Shown here: positions 63,840 through 64,000 of the stretch, piece by piece
Numbering within the stretch: the stretch's first letter is position 1
Layout of the letters: every line of letters begins with the position of its first letter
Source of the DNA: an uncultured Colwellia sp.
Lineage (GTDB): Bacteria > Pseudomonadota > Gammaproteobacteria > Enterobacterales > Alteromonadaceae
NCBI GenBank assembly: GCA_913062815.1
Contig: CAJXWZ010000002.1
Span: 186,001-250,000, forward strand
Direction: 5' to 3'
DNA: 64,000 nucleotides
Translations under genes and position numbers: made by a program
The notes under the pieces: generated by a model
Databases searched by the model: none
Told to the model about the DNA's origin: nothing
What the model saw: only the letters and a program-made list of their open reading frames with translations

Positions 63840-64000
63840 TAGTTTTCCTCATTCATGGTGAGTTGGCTTATCGTTAATTTAGCACCTTGTGCGATGCTTA
63901 TACCTTTGTCGATAACGGCTAGGTAAAACTCTTCATAACCCATATCATTTTCTTGCCACTCTGGTACGGCAGCGCTGATAGAAATTGCTGCTGCTATAGC
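63839..64000 (-). CDS. C-terminal part of an unknown T6SS-linked protein (runs off the right edge)
   Basis: The last 53 codons of a minus-strand gene that begins beyond base 64000. The product ends EEFYLAVIDKGISIAQGAKL, followed by 11 more residues; its start side is Ala-rich (AIAAAISAAVPEWQENDMGY). The TAATG overlap with the PAAR gene shows translational coupling, so it is probably a PAAR accessory or adaptor. No family can be named from this fragment. Confidence 0.7.
   Translation of the reverse strand, partial: AIAAAISISAAVPEWQENDMGYEEFYLAVIDKGISIAQGAKLTISQLTMNEEN

Noticed and set aside
1..64000. tRNA, rRNA, CRISPR arrays and insertion sequences
   Set aside because: No cloverleaf-like T-loop motifs between genes, no regularly spaced repeats and no transposase-like reading frames were recognised by eye. 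A dedicated RNA search was not possible here.

Overview
The window looks like chromosomal DNA of a marine gammaproteobacterium of the Alteromonadales, probably Colwelliaceae (Colwellia or Thalassotalea type). This is inferred from the AT-rich coding style, the dusB-fis-purH-purD block next to prmA, many TonB receptors and sensory proteins, and a chromosomal type VI secretion system. No rRNA, tRNA, CRISPR array or insertion sequence was recognised.

Left third (1-19 kb): envelope and metal or iron functions. A TonB siderophore receptor runs off the left edge behind a near-consensus Fur box. A CNNM-type transporter and a small minus-strand pair follow. Next is a three-gene operon: TonB receptor, beta-propeller protein with a C-x-C-C motif, and thioredoxin-like protein. 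An alpha/beta hydrolase and gamma-glutamyltranspeptidase come after it. A minus-strand iron operon (18.8 to 9.4 kb) encodes an imelysin lipoprotein, two DUF1111 di-heme proteins, a second imelysin, a FecA-like receptor and a Tat-exported DUF1513 protein, with a Fur-like site at its head.

Middle (19-34 kb): a siroheme-synthase-like enzyme with a remnant methylase domain, a periplasmic binding protein, an RraA-like protein and prmA. Between prmA and dusB, often close neighbours, lies a 6-kb minus-strand block. It encodes a metallo-beta-lactamase-fold hydrolase, a pepsin-like aspartic protease without a signal peptide, a GNAT acetyltransferase, a split-borosin-type peptide N-methyltransferase, a 90-aa borosin-like precursor and a TPR-GGDEF diguanylate cyclase. 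This is the best candidate in the window for an undescribed system: a backbone-N-methylated RiPP locus with its own protease and acetyltransferase. It is followed by dusB-fis, purH, an exported methyltransferase and purD.

Right half (34-64 kb): an orphan 436-aa protein and a signalling island (double-receiver regulator, single receiver, receiver-HD-GYP phosphodiesterase and a 1639-aa hybrid kinase) lead into a type VI secretion cluster. Its order is tssA, hcp, tssB, tssC, a second divergent tssC, tssE, tssF, tssG, clpV, an FHA protein, tssJ, tssK, tssL with a SPOR domain, and tssM. A PAAR gene lies on the opposite strand. A strong terminator after the first tssC separates tube and sheath genes from the baseplate and membrane genes. 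No vgrG lies inside the window.
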